Shown here piece by piece: positions 36,668 through 46,916 of a stretch of DNA of 64,000 bases (positions are counted from its first letter, which is position 1; every line of letters starts with the position of its first letter). Made by a program: the position numbers and the translations under genes. This DNA is from Symsagittifera roscoffensis. Taxonomy: Eukaryota > Xenacoelomorpha > Acoela > Convolutidae. The stretch spans positions 82,199,574 through 82,263,573 of the forward strand of contig NC_087063.1 of NCBI RefSeq assembly GCF_963678635.1, in the 5' to 3' direction. Below the pieces are notes generated by a model that ran no database searches, had not been told where the DNA came from, and saw only the letters and a list, made by a program, of their open reading frames with translations.

Positions 36668-36798
36668 TAGAGGTTGGTCGGCCAAAACTGGACTTCTTAA
36701 AAGTATCAAAGGGGGACCCTTTGGGTCGGCAGGGGGTCGAATCCCTGAGAGGAAACAATCAACCCCCGCCGCCCCCCCCTCCCCTAAATCCGCACCTG
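36668..36798. mobile_element. hAT-like miniature element fragment truncating the integrase
   Basis: AAAGGGGGACCCTTTGGGTC, then GGGGGTCGAATCCCTGA, a C-rich run and the terminal CCTAAATCCGCACCTG are the end half of the family at 40271-40672. The opposite end is absent, and gypsy sequence does not resume after 36798. Confidence 0.75.
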
Positions 36799-36799
36799 G

Positions 36800-38540
36800 T
36801 TTAAACATTTAAATTTGGCTCTTATAATTAATTATAATTTTGCTGATTATACACTGCTAATTTGATTATTATACACTGGTCTGCGCGCAATTTTCCCATC
36901 GTGCCGGATGTAAGCGCAACGGAGCGAAGCCGAGCAAGCGTATTCTACTTGTCAATGCCTTGTTACGAATTGTCGCTTGTTACGAATTGTTGTTTGTTAC
37001 GAATTGTCGCCCTACCGTTAATAACTTAGCGTCTTTATGTTGAGAAAAGGTTTATGATTCATCTCAATTTAAAACAACGTGGAAACTTTCAGAAACAATT
37101 TCGAATTAATTGCGAGTTTCAATTTGAAAGTTTTTGATTCCCATAATTTTCATTCATTAGGTACCGTTTGCCGAAAACAAATCAATATGGTGTCTTCAAT
37201 GAAAAAACTTCTTTGTTATGTATGTTCCTTCTCCGCGCCACATACATCATTTTAAAAAACAGAATAAACATTTTAAACTTTTTTTTCGTGTAGATTACTG
37301 TTATCCCGGGTCGACCTCCATAAACCGAAATAGCCTATCTTACTATTCCATACGCTCAAAATGCTTATCGTACAATTTCAAACATCAAATTTATGAAAAA
37401 TTGCTGGTCTTACAATTTTCATAAATCTTCAAAAAAAGTTAGTGAAAAAAGATTCGATCTGGTTTTTGCGGCTATTTGAACCAAATAAAACAATCTGACG
37501 ATGAAAAAGTTAAATGCTTCTTGGAAAAAAAGGTAATCACATAAAATCGTATGATAAGCTTTTTTTCATAAATAGCACGATGTTCAGAAAACTGTAGCAA
37601 GTCGTTTATAATCAAATTTAAATTAGTTGCTCAAGTGAGAGCACTGTGCTCATCAAACACAAAAGTTTTATTTTAGAGTAGAAAAAAAATCATCATACAA
37701 ATTCCATATACTATATTTGTATGACAAGCGTTTTTCCCCATAATCTTTCAACATAACAGAAATGTTTACAAAACGTTTATCATGTGTTTCCATAAGAATA
37801 TAAAACGTGCCTGAGTTTGATGAGACTGTTTAAATTTTAATAAAGTTCTCCTAAGTTTTTCGAATTTCGTTTTGAAATTAGTTTTAAAAAAATCAATGTT
37901 GACTTTTCATTTTTCTAAATGAAACGCTGTCGATTAAGTCTAGTTAATCAATGTTTTAAGAGCTCTTGTTGTTTTTTCATCACACCAAGCGGAAAAAAGA
38001 CATGTGTTTGGAAGAAAACTCAATTTTTGTAGTTTTTTTTCTAAAGATTATGGTCAGTACATTATGTGTTACTTGCACAGCAACCGTCTAGTGATGTTTT
38101 TAGTGTGCTTTTTCTTCTATTGCCTACTTTAAATTCGATCGATAACAGTTCCAAGATGTTTGACTTGCGGTTTATTAAGCATGTAACCAGACTGTTTGAA
38201 TATCAAGGTGAAGATCTCAATGTGCCTGCACTTTAGGATCAAATGAAACAAAATTTGTCGTTTTAATTTTTTTTCTTCAATTTAACCTCCTAAGGCTAAA
38301 ATAAACTACAAAAGAAAGTATATAGCGTCTAGTACTTGAATAATAATACCAAATGACCTGCTTCTGTTCAACTTGGAACACTTTAGTTCGCGACTTATGT
38401 CCACTCCTCGAACGCAAAAAATGGCGCATTTTTATCTCAAAGTTTAGAAATTTTAAAACCTCATTAGCTTGCGAAAAATAAACAGAGATTGCACGTTTTA
38501 TGGGGTGTACTTAAATGCTAATTTGCTTGATTTGATTTTT
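36800..38540. other. AT-rich DNA, mostly featureless
   Basis: TTACGAATTGTCGC and variants repeat three times near 36960-37010. A TTCAACTTGGAACACTTTAGTTCGCG block near 38365 recalls the body of the repeat family at 11.4 kb. There are no supported genes. Confidence 0.45.
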
Positions 38541-38544
38541 TGAA

Positions 38545-38765
38545 AAATGTTTATCATACGACTTTCATATATGAAAAAATGCTTAATGTACAATTTCCAT
38601 AAATGAAAAAATTTTTATTCGACAATTTCCATATACGAAATAAAGGTGTTTATCTTAGAAGGTTCGTAACTTTTTCTGTACGAATGGAAAGTTATGAAAT
38701 TGTATGATAACCAATTTTTCATATATGAAAATTGTATGACATGCATTTTTTGTCAACCCGGAATC
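38545..38765. repeat. TATCATACGACTTTCATATATG repeat, shared with 18045-18215
   Basis: Several imperfect palindromic words (TTTCATATATGAAAAA, AATTTCCATAAATGAAAAA, TTCATATATGAAAATTG) and the end block TTGTCAACCCGGAAT follow the order of the copy at 18.0-18.2 kb. Probably a small palindromic element. Confidence 0.6.
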
Positions 38766-39378
38766 GGAACCTTTTGTTCTACTTGTACTGCAAAAAGTTC
38801 AAAATTCTTCGCTTTGCAAACAATAAAATACTTAATCACAAGAATAGGGGGCTATAATTTTTCAGGAAATTGGGCCCATATTGGCAAATACTGTGAGCTT
38901 TTCTTAATTCGTAAACGGTCCCTGTTGCATAATAAGTTTGCACTCCGAGTCAAAGTTTTGAGTAATCGCGTCAAAATGTTTTTAAATGAAATCCCACAAC
39001 CTGCCAGCTCTGTATTGGTATCTCATAAGGTTGAAAAAAAATGAATATTCTTAGAATTAAAAAACGTGTATGTTGTTAGATCAAAATAGATTGAGCAGTA
39101 ATGATCTCTATGTCCAATTTTTTTTGTCAAGGTCGGAAGTTTTTTTAACAAGCGCAGTTTCAAGCGCTATTTTTCTGCTATTTTCTGCACTTCATAAAGC
39201 TTGGACAATGGTGCCTAAATTTTACGAAGTATATGATCAGTTTAAATCTGAGTTTGGCCAAAATTTCAAACAAAATTTCAATATCACTCTCAGATTCTTC
39301 AGAAACACGTCAAATATGTCAGCCATAGGGTTAAACTAAATTTCAGATGGAAGTTAGTAAAACACAAAATTGATACAC

Positions 39379-39751
39379 TTTGCATTGCTTCAATCTCTTT
39401 TCTTAGTTGTTTAAGCTCCGATTGAAATTTTGATAAAGCTTGAGACACGTTCCGAACTTCGTAAATCTCGTCTCTGGTTGTTTTCAGATCATTTTGTATT
39501 TCCAATTGTCCTTTTTTTAACGTTTTAAGTTCCTTGAGGATGTCTGGGCTCTTTTCTGTGAGTCGATCAACGTCCCTGACCAGTTGTTTATTGCGCACTT
39601 TGAATGTAACCCACGGAACAGCAAAGTAACAAATTATCATCAATATAATGAATGAGTAAAAAATCACTGATAACTTTCCGTTCGCACAGAATTTAGTTCT
39701 AATCTGAGCTACAGTTCCGGCCAGGCTATTTTTTGAAAAAAATTGCACCAT
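39379..39751 (-). CDS. Type II membrane protein with coiled coil, first exon
   Basis: The ATG at 39751-39749 opens a frame of about 124 codons. A short basic N-terminus (to about residue 27) is followed by a strong membrane helix at about residues 28-50 (SVIFYSFIILMIICYFAV). Then comes a long charged helical region (about residues 55-122) with heptad-like spacing: VDRLTEKSPDILKELKTL, QNDLKTTRDEIYEV, FQSELKQLRKEIEAM. No cleavable signal is evident, so the coiled coil should face outside, as in trimeric scavenger-type or C-type-lectin-type receptors. The frame reaches a likely donor, CAAA|GTGTAT, at 39379/39378. The C-terminal exons were not found downstream on the minus strand, so the ligand-binding domain is unknown. 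It resembles nothing that lets me give a gene name. Confidence 0.7.
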
Positions 39752-39879
39752 TGAAACAATTTTATTCTGTTTTTGGTCCTAATTGTTTTCTGATTTATAA
39801 TTTTTAATAATTTAATAATGTTTTAAGCTTCGGCAGAGAATGGCCAAATTTGTTTTTAATAAATAACTTAACAAAACCC

Positions 39880-40196
39880 TTACACCCTGCCTCGCCAATT
39901 TGTACTAATTTTGATGGTAGAACGCGCGACAAAAAACGCAATATTCTGGTCGAAATTTTCCAAAAAGGTCATAAAAACGCCGTTTTTGGCCTGTTTTCTG
40001 AAAAAATTGCCTGCTGCGCAGACAGTTTGGTAAATTTAGGGTCTTTATAGTGATTTGGTATAAATCTAGGGACTTTATAGTGATTTGGGAGAGCTCAAAA
40101 AATCAATTCGGTCGACCTAAAAAAAGGTCGAGAAAAATTTCAACTTTTTATGAAAATCCGCCCTCCCTTCTCGAGAAATTCCTAGATCCGCGCCTG
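39880..40196. mobile_element. hAT-like miniature element, left-truncated
   Basis: The internal blocks GGTCGAAATTTTCCAAAAAG, AGGGTCTTTATAGTGATTTG and TTCGGTCGACCTAAAAAAAG and the right end CCTAGATCCGCGCCTG match the family. The left terminal block is missing. Confidence 0.7.
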
Positions 40197-40270
40197 CTGT
40201 CAAACGCAATTATGTTAGGTAAAAAAAGCTATAAGATGCTGATACACGTTTTCTACTTTTTTGTTTCCTT

Positions 40271-40672
40271 CAGGGGCGGATCTAGGATTTTCTCGAGGGG
40301 GGCGGATTTTCAAGAAATTTTCAATCTGTTTTTAAGGCGACCAAATAGATTTTTCGAGCTCTCCCTAAGCGAATTTTGGTCAAATGCCAAATTTTCTGTT
40401 CTGGCCAAATTTTCTGCACCTCAGGCAAAACATTAAAAAAACAGTCCCAAAAAAGCATTTTTCGGCCCTTTTTGAAAAGTTTTTTCGGCGCGCGCTCCCC
40501 CCTCAAAATTAGTATATATTGGCGGCGAAGGCGCTTTTAGAACAATTTTAGGGTTAGTCAGCTAAAACTGGTTTTCTTAAAAAGTACTAAAGGGAGACCC
40601 TTTGGGTCGGCAGGTGTTGAATCCCTGATGAGGGCTTTCCCCCCCCCCCCCCCCCCTCTAAATCCGCCCCTG
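40271..40672. mobile_element. hAT-like miniature element with 8-bp target duplication
   Basis: A 402-bp element begins CAGGGGCGGATCTAGG and ends CTCTAAATCCGCCCCTG. It is flanked on both sides by the perfect 8-bp duplication GTTTCCTT (40263-40270 and 40673-40680), the hallmark of hAT transposition. It has no transposase, so it depends on an autonomous relative. Its orientation is opposite to the neighbouring copies. Confidence 0.92.
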
Positions 40673-41311
40673 GTTTCCTTCCATATTTTTTCTCCTCTTT
40701 CGTGCAAAAAAATCAATTTTGAAAAAAAAATCTTGCACAATTTTTTAGAAGTATTTTCTGTAAGTCGTTTTTGGTGAGTATTAAGTTCTCTTAAACTTAA
40801 ACTATGGTGCTAACAGAGTTCAGAATGCAATATTACGCCTTTCAAGTGCAATTTTTTGCAAGCAATTAGCTCTCAACTGACGTTGGCTGCAGTATGCTAG
40901 GTGCCATGATCGTCCAAATCCAAAGTAGATTGTATAATTATTGTATCAGTAACTTGCTGGGCTCTCCAATGTATTTTTGTGCTGTTATTTTTGAAAAAAA
41001 GTTTTTGTTTCTTGTTTCTCAGCGCATCGAGTTTTTTTGTATTTTCAAATTATTAAAATTGTGTTATTCAAAGAGAATTTGAGTTTTATGTGCGATATGA
41101 GAATATAAAATGCAAACAATTTTCTCTTTTTACTATTACAAAACTAGACTGTTTTTATACTTGTACAGTGTGTTTTTATAAATTTTTCGTATGTCTTAAT
41201 CACGTTCATAATAATAGATGGTTTTCAAACCAACAAAAACAGCAACATCAATTTTCATGTGTAAAAGAATGTTTTTTTTAACTTCGTCATAATTTGACAA
41301 TAAAGCGCGCT

Positions 41312-41725
41312 CAGTAGCAGATTAGGGGGGGGGGGGGCGTGTGGGGGCTTTGACGCATTCCCTCAGGGGTTCTACCCTCTGCCGAACCAAAGTACTATTT
41401 TGTACTATTTTGTATTAGTTTTTACTATTTTGTACTATTTTGACATATCCCTTTTTGGCTGGCTGACCTTGAACTTGTTCTGAAGGCGCCTTTGGCGCCA
41501 ATATATACTGATTTTGAGGGGAAGGCACGCCAAAAACAGGCAGTTTTTTTGGTCAAAATTTTCCAAAAAGTACCTAAAAACAGCAGAAATTTTGTCAAAT
41601 TAGAGTCTTTATAGTTGCTGGGGAGAAATCAGAAAATCAATTTGGTCGACCAAAAAAAAGGTCGACAAATATTTCAGTTTTTTTTGAAAATCCGCCCCCC
41701 TCGGAAAATCGTAGATCCGCGCCTA
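41312..41725. mobile_element. hAT-like miniature element
   Basis: It begins CAGTAGCAGATTAGGGG and ends TAGATCCGCGCCTA. All internal blocks of the family are present, including AAGGCGCCTTTGGCGCCAAT and the GTCGACC palindrome region. Flanking octamers (AGCGCGCT and TCAGCGCT) agree only in part, so the insertion is older than the two clean copies. Confidence 0.75.
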
Positions 41726-41899
41726 TCAGCGCTTATACCAATTACGTATGCAAAATATATGAAAAGCAATAGAGAAAGTGAAACGCTTGAAAAACAAAAC
41801 TGACATTTTCTGTTCATGCAAAGCTTATTGTTGAAAATGACACTGCATATGCAAGGGATACGTTAAAATTAGTAAACATTTTAATTGCTTGACAAATCT

Positions 41900-42030
41900 T
41901 TTTTTGGCTGGCTGACCTTACAATTGTTCTAAAGGCGCCTTTGGTGCCAATATATACTAATTTTGAGGGGTAAGGCACGCCGAAAAAACGCAATTTTTTG
42001 GTCGAAATTTTCCAAAAAGTGCCTAAAATA
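41900..42030. mobile_element. hAT-like internal fragment
   Basis: GGCTGGCTGACCTTACAATT, AAAGGCGCCTTTGGTGCC, the ATATACTAATTTTGAGGGG block and GGTCGAAATTTTCCAAAAAG match the middle of the family. No ends are present. Confidence 0.7.
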
Positions 42031-42387
42031 TGCAGGGGATACGTCAAAATTAGTTAAAATTTTAATCGCAATCCGTTTCAAAGCTTGAAGACAATCAGCC
42101 CATTTTCATCCGAAAAGTTTCGTCCGAAAATTTAAGCTATTTTCCCTAGACAGTGATTCGACTTTTCAGAGCAATTGAAAAGCATTGAGTCCAAAGCTGA
42201 GTCCAAAGTTTCGAGCAAATTATCTCACAAGTTTTCTCAATTTTTTGAAAGCCGAGCAAAGTGTTTCGACCGAAGCAGAAAGTTCCGAACAATTTTCCAT
42301 CAAGTCCAATGTTCCTTACTGTAGAGAGTCTAAGGCTCCAAGGAGTGTGTTGAAAACCCGATCAGTGCGCTGATGGCTTAAGCCAGC

Positions 42388-42720
42388 CAGTAGCGGATTT
42401 GGAAAGGGGATGGACGCCCCCCCTCATGTATTCGACCCCCTGCTGACCCAAAGGGTCCCCCCTTCGGTATTTTTTAAGAAATCCTGTTTTGGCAACCAAC
42501 CCTTAAATTTTTCTAAAGGTCGAAATTTTCCAAAAAGTTCAAGTGCTTAAAAACGCCTTTTTTGGCCTTTTTTTAAAAAATTGCGTGCGGCGCCAAAAGT
42601 TTGGTCAAATTAAGGTCTTTAAAGTGGTTTGGGAGAGCTCAGAAAATCAATTTGGTCGACCTAAAAAAAAGTTTATTTGGAAATACGCCCCCCCTCGATA
42701 AAATCCTAGATCCGCCCCTG
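42388..42720. mobile_element. hAT-like miniature element with 8-bp target duplication
   Basis: A 333-bp element starts CAGTAGCGGATTTGG and ends CCTAGATCCGCCCCTG, with the perfect flanking octamer AAGCCAGC at 42380-42387 and 42721-42728. Directly to the right (42735-42852) lies a fragment of another copy. Confidence 0.92.
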
Positions 42721-42852
42721 AAGCCAGCTGACATGACCCTTTTTGGCTAGCTGACCTTACATTTCTTCTGAAGGCGCCTTTGGCGCCAATATATACTAAT
42801 TTTGAGGGGGAAGGCACGCCGAAAAAACCGCGATTTTCTGGTCAAAATTCTC

Positions 42853-44749
42853 TAATCGTTAGCTTCAAGCACTCATTAAACAAAAATTGAGTTATCGCAA
42901 TTGACATACACGATGGAATTTTTTCATTTTTTCATTTTTTGGATGATGAAAAGTAGAACTGCAACCAAAATATATGATTGCGATCAAATTTTTTAAAATT
43001 TTAGTTTTTGTTCACTTTTTCATTTAATTACAGCTCGTTTGAGTAATTTGAAATATATTTTTTCTATTACTCAAAATAGATATCATTTTTTCTGCGGTCG
43101 CTAGAAAAAGGCGCCAAATTTTGAGGAAATAGTTCTTTACACTAGATTTCCTATTTTTCTCAGATAGTTATTTTTAAATCTAAATTTTTGTATTTTTGCC
43201 GAGCAAACTGAATACAGGATATGAAAGTTTAACAAACAACTTTCTTCGCAAAAGATGAAGAGAAAATTTTTTGAATTATCGGACACATTTACAGTTCGAC
43301 AAAAACCAAAATAGAATTTTGCCGGCAATGTGACATCAATGATTGAAAAGAAAGGAATTTTTTATATATTGACTTGTACTTTTTTTTAATGAATTGACCT
43401 AAAACTTTTTGGAAAAATACTATTCATAAGTTAATTTTGTCCCAACAAATTTGAAGAAAGACGGAATTTTATTTTTTATTTTTTCTCCTTATAAATTTTA
43501 ACATTTTAATTAGCATTTTTGACGAGAATTTTTTCTATAAATCCATAGCTAATGTTGTCCTGAGCTCAAAATGAAGGAGATATTTCAACTGTCATCATTT
43601 TGGTAAGATTGTGAGCATTTAAAAATCGCCACCTCGTCAAACTTGGAACAATTATTGTGCTATAAGTTTCGCGCAATTAATGCCAAAGCGGAGATTTAAT
43701 CCGTCCTAGAAATTGTTCTAATTTGAAGTGAGACATGCAATTTAGTGTATCTAGCACATAGCTATAGACAAAATAAAACATTTGCGTGCAGTCTTGCTTA
43801 CTTTGATATTGCATAAAAAATGAATGACATAACAGGCTTTTTGTGAATCAGGGCAAAGCTTTGAATGTTCCGAATGTTCTTTGAGGCCAATTAGAAAAAT
43901 TTTAACAAAAAAACTGACAAAAATTATTAATAAAAAAAAATTGTGTTTCCTTTTTTCTCTCTAATTTGTCCATTCACACGGCATTGTAAAAAACATAGGG
44001 ACGTATTTAGTAATTGTATCCCATTATTTGACTGGACAAATTGACTTGCCTCAATTCAGTTTGGAACGGATTAGTTCGCCTTTTAGACGTGTTATACGAA
44101 CGCATTAGATCGCGGATAAATTATCCCAAACTGATCAAATTAGCTACTTTTAAACCCCATGAGTTTATGAAACAGGATCACAAGTGAATTAGCTTTTTTA
44201 AAATTGAGCCCAGGACAACAATACTTTTGGTTGATGTGAAAACATTTTTCCAAAAACTGCTGGTGAAAAAATCGAATTTTGTCTGGAGAAAAAACCGCCC
44301 CAAGCTGAATTTTCCGCACTTTGTTCTAAAGTCGGAACAACAATCAAACCTTTAGTATTTGTCAAATCTCAATGATGAGCTGCATAATTATTAAACTCGC
44401 GGCATAAAAAAGATGCAAAAATAAACAAATCTGCTCGTATCATGGCAAAAGCCTTATTTCTCAGACTGCACTTTAGGGTCTATGTAATAGTTTCTGCTGT
44501 TAAAAACAGCTAAAAGTTTCAAAAAAAAAGCTTTTTAAAAAGTTTGAGATTTTTTGAAAAGTACGGTCCCACACGCTATGTAAAAATAAATTTATATATG
44601 TTGCATATACCAAAAGAAAAAAAGACTAAAATGCATGCCTATTTTCATAGTTCTTTTTGGAATGATTTTCTGGCTCTGATTAAATCTGCGCTTAGGCGTT
44701 TTTAGAACGAAATATATCGCGCATTACATTAATTATCCTAAATTAGCCG
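42853..44749. repeat. Block repeated at 10403-12145 (copy B)
   Basis: Same order of sequence as copy A, from CGTTAGCTTCAAGCACTCAT to the GCGCTTAGGCG and ATATATCGCGCATTA block at the edge of the gap. It has an extra stretch of about 165 bp near 44490-44640. It contains repeat-unit heads at about 43838 and 44430. Confidence 0.85.
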
Positions 44750-44949
44750 NNNNNNNNNNNNNNNNNNNNNNNNNNNNNNNNNNNNNNNNNNNNNNNNNNN
44801 NNNNNNNNNNNNNNNNNNNNNNNNNNNNNNNNNNNNNNNNNNNNNNNNNNNNNNNNNNNNNNNNNNNNNNNNNNNNNNNNNNNNNNNNNNNNNNNNNNNN
44901 NNNNNNNNNNNNNNNNNNNNNNNNNNNNNNNNNNNNNNNNNNNNNNNNN
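44750..44949. other. Assembly gap, 200 N
   Basis: Exactly 200 undetermined bases, which suggests a fixed-size scaffold gap. Open frames that cross it are meaningless. Confidence 0.99.
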
Positions 44950-45680
44950 TGCATCGTTCAAAAGAGCGTGCAATCATAACAACTTGAATTCTTTCAATAT
45001 TTTTCCTGTGAACAGCTTCTAATACCAATTAGGCCGACGCCATAAGATTTTTAACTTAATCAAAACGTCGCAAATAAGCTTATTAGAACAAACAAAAAAT
45101 TTAAAAGAAAATTAGAAAAGTTTCTTTGGTTAAAACTGTCATAATAAGTTTGTTTAGAGGACTATTGACTTCTTGAAATATTTCTAATTCAAATGAAGTA
45201 AGTCGGTAATTACCAACTTCACTGTTTAGCAATGCCTCTCCAATCTGCTGAAAGTCAGCAAGCTGAGATAAAAGACACCAGCAGAAGGCGGATAAGTTCA
45301 TCGTTTTATCTGGCTGCATCGTTCAAAAGAGCGTGCAATCATAACAACTTGAATTCTTTCAATATTTTTCCTGTGAACAGCTTCTAATACCAATTAGGCC
45401 GACGCCATAAGATTTTTAACTTAATCAAAACGTCGCAAATAAGCTTATTAGAACAAACAAAAAATTTAAAAGAAAATTAGAAAAGTTTCTTTGGTTAGAA
45501 CTGTCATAATAAGTTTGTTTAGAGGACTATTGACTTCTTGAAATATTTCTAATTCAAATGAAGTAAGTCGGTAATTACCAACTTCACTGTTTAGCAATGC
45601 CTCTCCAATCTGCTGAAAGTCAGCAAGCTGAGATAAAAGACACCAGCAGAAGGCTTTAGACTTGCCTTGTTTCCAGCTAA
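44950..45680. repeat. 365-bp tandem duplication beside the gap
   Basis: The sequence starting TGCATCGTTCAAAAGAGCG occurs at 44950 and again at 45315, with one visible substitution (TTAAAACTG versus TTAGAACTG). The copies diverge only at their outer junction after CAGCAGAAGGC. Being next to a gap, this may be two alleles placed in tandem. Confidence 0.9.
45466..45656 (-). CDS. Possible minus-strand exon, present twice
   Basis: The frame AFCWCLLSQLADFQQIGEAL...YRLTSFELEIFQEVNSPL is open in both copies of the duplication (also 45101-45291). It is amphipathic and protein-like, and reads to a stop after KETFLIFF. No domain is recognised and the splice sites are uncertain; at the 5' side the frame is entered differently in the two copies. 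Low confidence that it is expressed. Confidence 0.35.
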
Positions 45681-45699
45681 AAACAAACAAATGAACTCA

Positions 45700-46330
45700 C
45701 GGAAGCATTTTTTGTTTTGTAAAATTTCCCCAAGTTTTTTTTTAATTTCCTTTCACTTTTCCTTTTTCCACTTTACTTTTCCCCCTAAAACTTCCATTCC
45801 TCTGTTCCTCTGAAACACGTTATACTGTTCCTCCCCGACTTGGAATTCTGAGTTTTTTGTATGGTTGAAAACTTTACGAATTGTATAAGCTAAATATATC
45901 TTAAGTACATCAAGTTCCCTGTAATTTCATTTCTCTGATTTCAAAATTTGACAAATCTATCATTTGCTATATTTTGCCCATAACTGGCCACCGCCTTTTG
46001 TGAGTGTTTTCTATTTACTGCCTTTTCACAATAAAATATTGAAAAAATTAGGGAAGTTGCTTACTGCAGTCAACAGTTAAGCTACGCTGCCAAAATCGCC
46101 GGCAAGTTTTTATTATATAACATAAAAGTGAATTCCACTTTCGCTGACAAATTTCAAAAAGGTCGAAAACTTATTTGCCCGAAACACATATAACAATTGA
46201 AATGATTCATATGATTAACCAGAACAAATAATTAGGACCCCAAAAGTTCAAACTAGAAGGAACTTTGTACGGTGTTCTTGTTCTTGTTGTTAGGTTAAGC
46301 TTAGTAAGATCTTAAGTAGGGGATCTACTG
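45700..46330. repeat. Dispersed repeat, inverted copy of 29560-30240
   Basis: Block order is that of 29560-30240 on the opposite strand (CTGTTCCTCCCCGACTTGGA, CTACGCTGCCAAAATCGCCG, TTCCACTTTCGCTGACAAAT). No coding capacity is conserved. Confidence 0.75.
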
Positions 46331-46389
46331 CTTTTTAGGAGGAATCTGTGCGCTGAGTGTCATCGCTGACAAGGAAAAAATGTGAAAGG

Positions 46390-46905
46390 CTAACCTAGAA
46401 ATTGAAGATCTCTTTGAAAGAGCATGGAAAACTGAAATTGTTGTTCGCCCAAAAAAAAACACAGATACGTACGTTAAGTCTGTTTACGTGCTACAAGACA
46501 TCTACCCGAGTCTCGTCTCAAAAAATCCTGGAAAAACCCTCGGTTGCATCACCACTTAAGATGTCAGTGAATTTTCGAGAAAAAGCTCTAATTAATGCAC
46601 GCAATTACTACGAGCAAGAGGTGATTTTAACACTATAAACTACAAAAAGTAGGCTGAGATTTTCAATCAAGTTTCAGTGATTATTTTTGGAGAACAAGGA
46701 TTCACTCCCTACAAACTAAAATCACTCCTAAAGCCACAGCTTGTGGCGAGCAATTATATACGAAATCTCTGGGAACATTTGTGTGAAGCTCTCGAAAAAT
46801 CCAACCACCATGCGAACAAGGATTTTTAAAGTAGGACAATGCGAGAGGGAGAAATATTGCTTAACCAAGACCCCTTGTTCATCGAAATATTTTCTTCATT
46901 CTGTA
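46390..46905 (+). pseudogene. Broken protein-like region upstream of the BRCT-like frame
   Basis: Plus-strand pieces in changing frames read as protein: LEIEDLFERAWKTEIVVRP, TYVKSVYVLQDIYPSLVSKN, then REKALINARNYYEQEVI and FGEQGFTPYKLKSLLKPQL. They lie just ahead of the BRCT-like frame and may be the same decayed gene. A GTAAGT donor consensus lies at 46903. I recognise no domain here. Confidence 0.35.
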
Positions 46906-46916
46906 AGTTCATCTAA

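Noticed and set aside
41312-41733. Perfect 8-bp target duplication for the third hAT-like copy
   Set aside because: The flanking octamers AGCGCGCT and TCAGCGCT match only at their last five bases.
44733-45028. Open frames crossing the run of N
   Set aside because: They consist of undetermined bases and carry no evidence of coding.
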